Source: Gammaproteobacteria bacterium (GTDB lineage Bacteria > Pseudomonadota > Gammaproteobacteria > Arenicellales > JAOTYS01). Taken from it: a DNA stretch of 8,044 nt. Below, in pieces: positions 6,062-8,044 of this stretch (positions within the stretch are counted from its first letter, which is position 1; each line of letters starts with the position of its first letter). The notes beneath the pieces were generated by a model. That model was not told where the DNA came from, did not search any database, and was given only the letters and a program-made list of their open reading frames with translations. The translations under genes and the position numbers were made by a program. Location of the stretch: assembly GCA_029861795.1 (NCBI GenBank), contig JAOTYS010000207.1, positions 1 through 8,044 on the forward strand, given 5' to 3'.

Positions 6062-7132
6062 TCAATCCCGTAACAACACAATGTCATTGGTCTGAACATT
6101 TATCTCGACGGTGTCACCGGGTTGAGTCGAATTTTCCACCGGAATGCGCAGCAGCAAATCCGTGTCTCGATTGGTTCCAGCGAGCGCACGACAACGACGA
6201 TGGGCACCCTGGAACACAGCCTCTGTGATCACGACCTCCCCCAATGCAATACCATTGTTGTCATCGGTGGCGCCAAGCTTGATGTGCTCAGGGCGAATTG
6301 AAAGGTGTACGGTATCTCCAGCGTGTGGTTCCCCCTTAACTTCTATGTCACCCAGCTTGGTCGAGACTTGTACGCGACCATTGCGCGTCGCTGCGATAGT
6401 TCCTTCGAGAATATTGCTCTCACCCATAAATGTCGCAGTAAACAGACTCGCAGGTTTCAGATAAATCCGGTCTGGCGGACCGTTATCCTCAATCTTGCCG
6501 TGGTTCAACACCACTATGGTGTCCGCAATACTCATGGCTTCGTCTTGGTCGTGCGTTACATGCACAAAGGTGGTTCCCAATTGCTTCTGAATATGCACGA
6601 GCTCTTCCTGCATCTGCCGACGCAGGTTCAAGTCCAATGCACCCAACGGCTCATCGAGCAGCAATACCGTCGGCTCCACTGCGATGGCGCGGGCTAGAGC
6701 GACACGTTGGCGCTGACCGCCGGATAGCTGATCAATGGAACGATCACCAAAGCCTTCTAGACCGACTAGTCGCAACGCCTGCTCTGCGCGGCGGCGCCTC
6801 TCGTCCGTAGGGACTTTGCGCATCGCAAGTCCAAAACTCACATTCGAAGCCACGCTCATATGTGGAAAAAGCGCGTAGTCTTGAAACACGGTTACTGTAG
6901 GACGAAGTGCCGGCGGAACGTGGGTGACGTCAGCGCCGTCGATCAATACCTCGCCCGAACTCGGTGTCGCAAATCCGCCTAGCATCGACAAGATAGTCGT
7001 CTTGCCACTGCCTGAAGGCCCAAGCAATACCACAAACTCTCCGCGTGCAATGGAAAGATTCACGGAATCCACCGCTACGACATTTCCATATGTCTTGCGT
7101 ATCGATTTAAGTTCAACCAGAGTATCAACCAT
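6062..7132 (-). CDS. PotA-like ABC transporter ATP-binding protein (spermidine/putrescine type)
   Basis: This 356-residue ATPase subunit powers an importer at the inner face of the cytoplasmic membrane. Motifs are complete: Walker A GPSGSGKTT (38-46), Q-loop VFQDYALFPHM (Gln84), signature LSGGQRQRVALARA (136-149), Walker B VLLLDEP (156-162), D-loop GALD (164-167) and switch His194 in HVTHDQDEA. After about residue 235 comes the MGESNILEGT linker and a C-terminal TOBE-type domain containing LSIRPEHIKL, typical of the PotA/FbpC/MalK group. The GALDLNLRRQMQ and FQDYALFPHM segments are the PotA pattern, but the true solute depends on a binding protein not in the window. The ATG at 7132 overlaps the permease stop by 8 nt (ATGGTTGA), implying translational coupling; AAGGG lies 5 nt upstream. 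Confidence 0.94.
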   Translation of the reverse strand: MVDTLVELKSIRKTYGNVVAVDSVNLSIARGEFVVLLGPSGSGKTTILSMLGGFATPSSGEVLIDGADVTHVPPALRPTVTVFQDYALFPHMSVASNVSFGLAMRKVPTDERRRRAEQALRLVGLEGFGDRSIDQLSGGQRQRVALARAIAVEPTVLLLDEPLGALDLNLRRQMQEELVHIQKQLGTTFVHVTHDQDEAMSIADTIVVLNHGKIEDNGPPDRIYLKPASLFTATFMGESNILEGTIAATRNGRVQVSTKLGDIEVKGEPHAGDTVHLSIRPEHIKLGATDDNNGIALGEVVITEAVFQGAHRRCRALAGTNRDTDLLLRIPVENSTQPGDTVEINVQTNDIVLLRD

Positions 7133-7912
7133 CGTTGCCCTTGCGTCTGGTACTTAGAATGATGGCGATTAACACCATGGTAATGGATATTGCAAACACC
7201 ACCGTCCCGGCTGCATTCACCTCAGGAGTGAGCCCAGCGCGAAGCATCTCAAAGATAGTCACCGGCAAAGTGACATCAAAACGGCTCAGCAGAAACGCAA
7301 TAATGAACTCATCCCAAGAAAGCGTTGCAGCGATGCAAAATGCCGCGAATAGTGCGGGGCGCATGATGGGTGCAGTGATCAAAACAAGGGTTTGCAGATC
7401 GGTGGCGCCAAGATCGTGGGCGGCTCGCTCAATGTTCTTTTGATGATCCCCATCTGCGAAAAAATGATGGCGAAACACAGCGGCAGATTAATGATCACAT
7501 GGCCGATACCTACAGCAAACAGTGATCTCGAGATGCCGAGCAAATTGAACGTAATTAGTAAACCCATACCTATAATCAGATATGAGACTGTGATCGGCGC
7601 CATCAACAAGTAACGTGCCCCTCCAGCAAACCTAATATCCTTGCGCGCCAAGGTATGGGCTGCGAGGAAACCAAGCAGAGTTGTGACTATGGACGACAGT
7701 GTCGCCACAACTAACGAATTGAGCAAAGCCTCCATCAAACGACGGTTATCGAACATCCGCTCGTACCATTGTAAGCTCGGACCTTGAAATGGAGGCACAG
7801 GTAGTAAGCCGTCTTGAAAAGAAAACAACACCAGTACGACCACTGGCAGATAGATAAACACAAACGCCAGTGTCACATAGAGCCCGGATGGGGCTTGTCG
7901 TAGCCAAGACAT
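7125..7912 (-). pseudogene. PotC-like ABC permease interrupted by a one-base frameshift
   Basis: This is the inner-membrane permease of a polyamine-type importer, split across two frames. The first frame (ATG 7912 to about 7448) encodes four hydrophobic segments: VTLAFVFIYLPVVVLVLFSF, then LLNSLVVATLSSIVTTLLGF, LLMAPITVSYLIIGMGLLI and VIINLPLCFAIIFSQMG. The second frame continues with the cytoplasmic EAA loop (IERAAHDLGA), PALFAAFCIAATLSWDEFII, the conserved GLTPEVNA, and a last segment ending before RRKGNDG. The join falls in a GGGG run (CCCC on the plus strand, 7448-7451). One extra G would give FSQMGDHQKNIERAA, which aligns without gaps with the corresponding E. coli PotC segment as I recall it, and a 262-residue product of normal length. 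Without it the first frame ends after about 30 unrelated residues. ATG 7912 is preferred over ATG 7951 because the latter lies inside the upstream gene; the gap to that gene's stop is 1 nt. Confidence 0.85.
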
Positions 7913-7913
7913 G

Positions 7914-8044
7914 CTACACGCGATCCATCTTGAGATACTTAGCGAACACAAAATAGGTGATCGTCACCACGACCATCAAGGTCATGCTCATCACCGACGC
8001 CATGGGAAAATTCGCCGCGCGACCCACTTGCAGCATAATGGCCT
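7914..8044 (-). CDS. PotB-like ABC permease, C-terminal fragment (N-terminus beyond window)
   Basis: Only the last 42 codons plus two bases are visible. They read IMLQVGRAANFPMASVMSM, then a hydrophobic last membrane segment (TLMVVVTITYFVFA), then the basic tail KYLKMDRV and a TAG stop at 7916-7914. The polar-then-Pro pattern before the final helix is that of the PotB-type permease, in which a Gln-x-x-x-Ala-Arg-Asn-Trp/Phe-Pro segment precedes the last helix. Gene order (PotB, PotC, PotA) and the 1-nt gap to the next ATG support the assignment. The rest of the gene, and probably a periplasmic binding protein gene, lie to the right of the window. Confidence 0.8.
   Translation of the reverse strand, partial: AIMLQVGRAANFPMASVMSMTLMVVVTITYFVFAKYLKMDRV

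Noticed and set aside
7448..7464. Programmed -1 frameshifting site in the permease
   Set aside because: A T6 run and a G4 run are present, but in the zero frame neither forms a canonical X XXY YYZ heptamer and I see no strong downstream stem. A lost base is simpler, though not proved.
7125..7478. Separate small membrane protein starting at ATG 7478
   Set aside because: Its first residues are an out-of-frame reading of sequence that already encodes the permease in the other frame; from the EAA loop on it is the second half of the same permease. It is the 3' part of a frameshifted gene.
7913..7951. Upstream ATG 7951 as start of the PotC-like permease
   Set aside because: It lies within the upstream permease and adds 13 residues with no family support; ATG 7912 is 1 nt after the upstream stop and gives the expected N-terminus before the first membrane segment.

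Overview
The window reads as a bacterial chromosome segment, probably from a proteobacterium-like organism. It has moderate GC, Shine-Dalgarno-led genes with frequent GTG and TTG starts, REP/MITE-like palindromes between genes, and a polyamine-type ABC transporter. A coenzyme F420 biosynthesis gene beside an F420-type oxidoreductase narrows the source to an F420-using lineage. The taxonomic placement is inference; the window holds no rRNA or other phylogenetic marker.

Layout, left to right. (1) 1-1353, minus strand: a two-gene F420 unit. cofC-like guanylyltransferase (TTG start) is transcribed first, followed by a luciferase-like monooxygenase (LLM) family oxidoreductase (TTG start) whose C-terminus lies beyond the left edge. 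(2) 1354-1522: a short divergent intergenic region holding a 62-bp inverted-repeat element with GGGGTCAGGTC ends. (3) 1523-1951, plus strand: a small zinc-binding GFA/CENP-V family protein, the only plus-strand gene. (4) 1952-2294: a convergent intergenic region with a pair of inverted 39-bp REP-like palindromes. (5) 2295-8044, minus strand: a tightly spaced operon-like run. In transcription order it contains a PotB-like permease (only its last 42 codons), a PotC-like permease broken by a one-base frameshift, a PotA-like ATPase, a glutamine-synthetase-family ligase of the GlnT/GmaS kind, a DUF1116 (AllG/YlbE-like) protein, and an ACC deaminase (AcdS).

The right-hand operon is the most interesting part. 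A PotABC-type importer would bring in a small, probably amine-bearing solute. The GS-like enzyme lacks the flap glutamate of true glutamine synthetases and looks like a gamma-glutamyl-amine ligase. DUF1116 proteins are known from the oxamate carbamoyltransferase complex. AcdS opens the ring of 1-aminocyclopropane-1-carboxylate to give 2-oxobutanoate and ammonia. Together they suggest a nitrogen-compound uptake and catabolism pathway that I cannot match to a described one. The apparent permease frameshift means the locus is decaying, is recoded, or contains a single-base sequence error.
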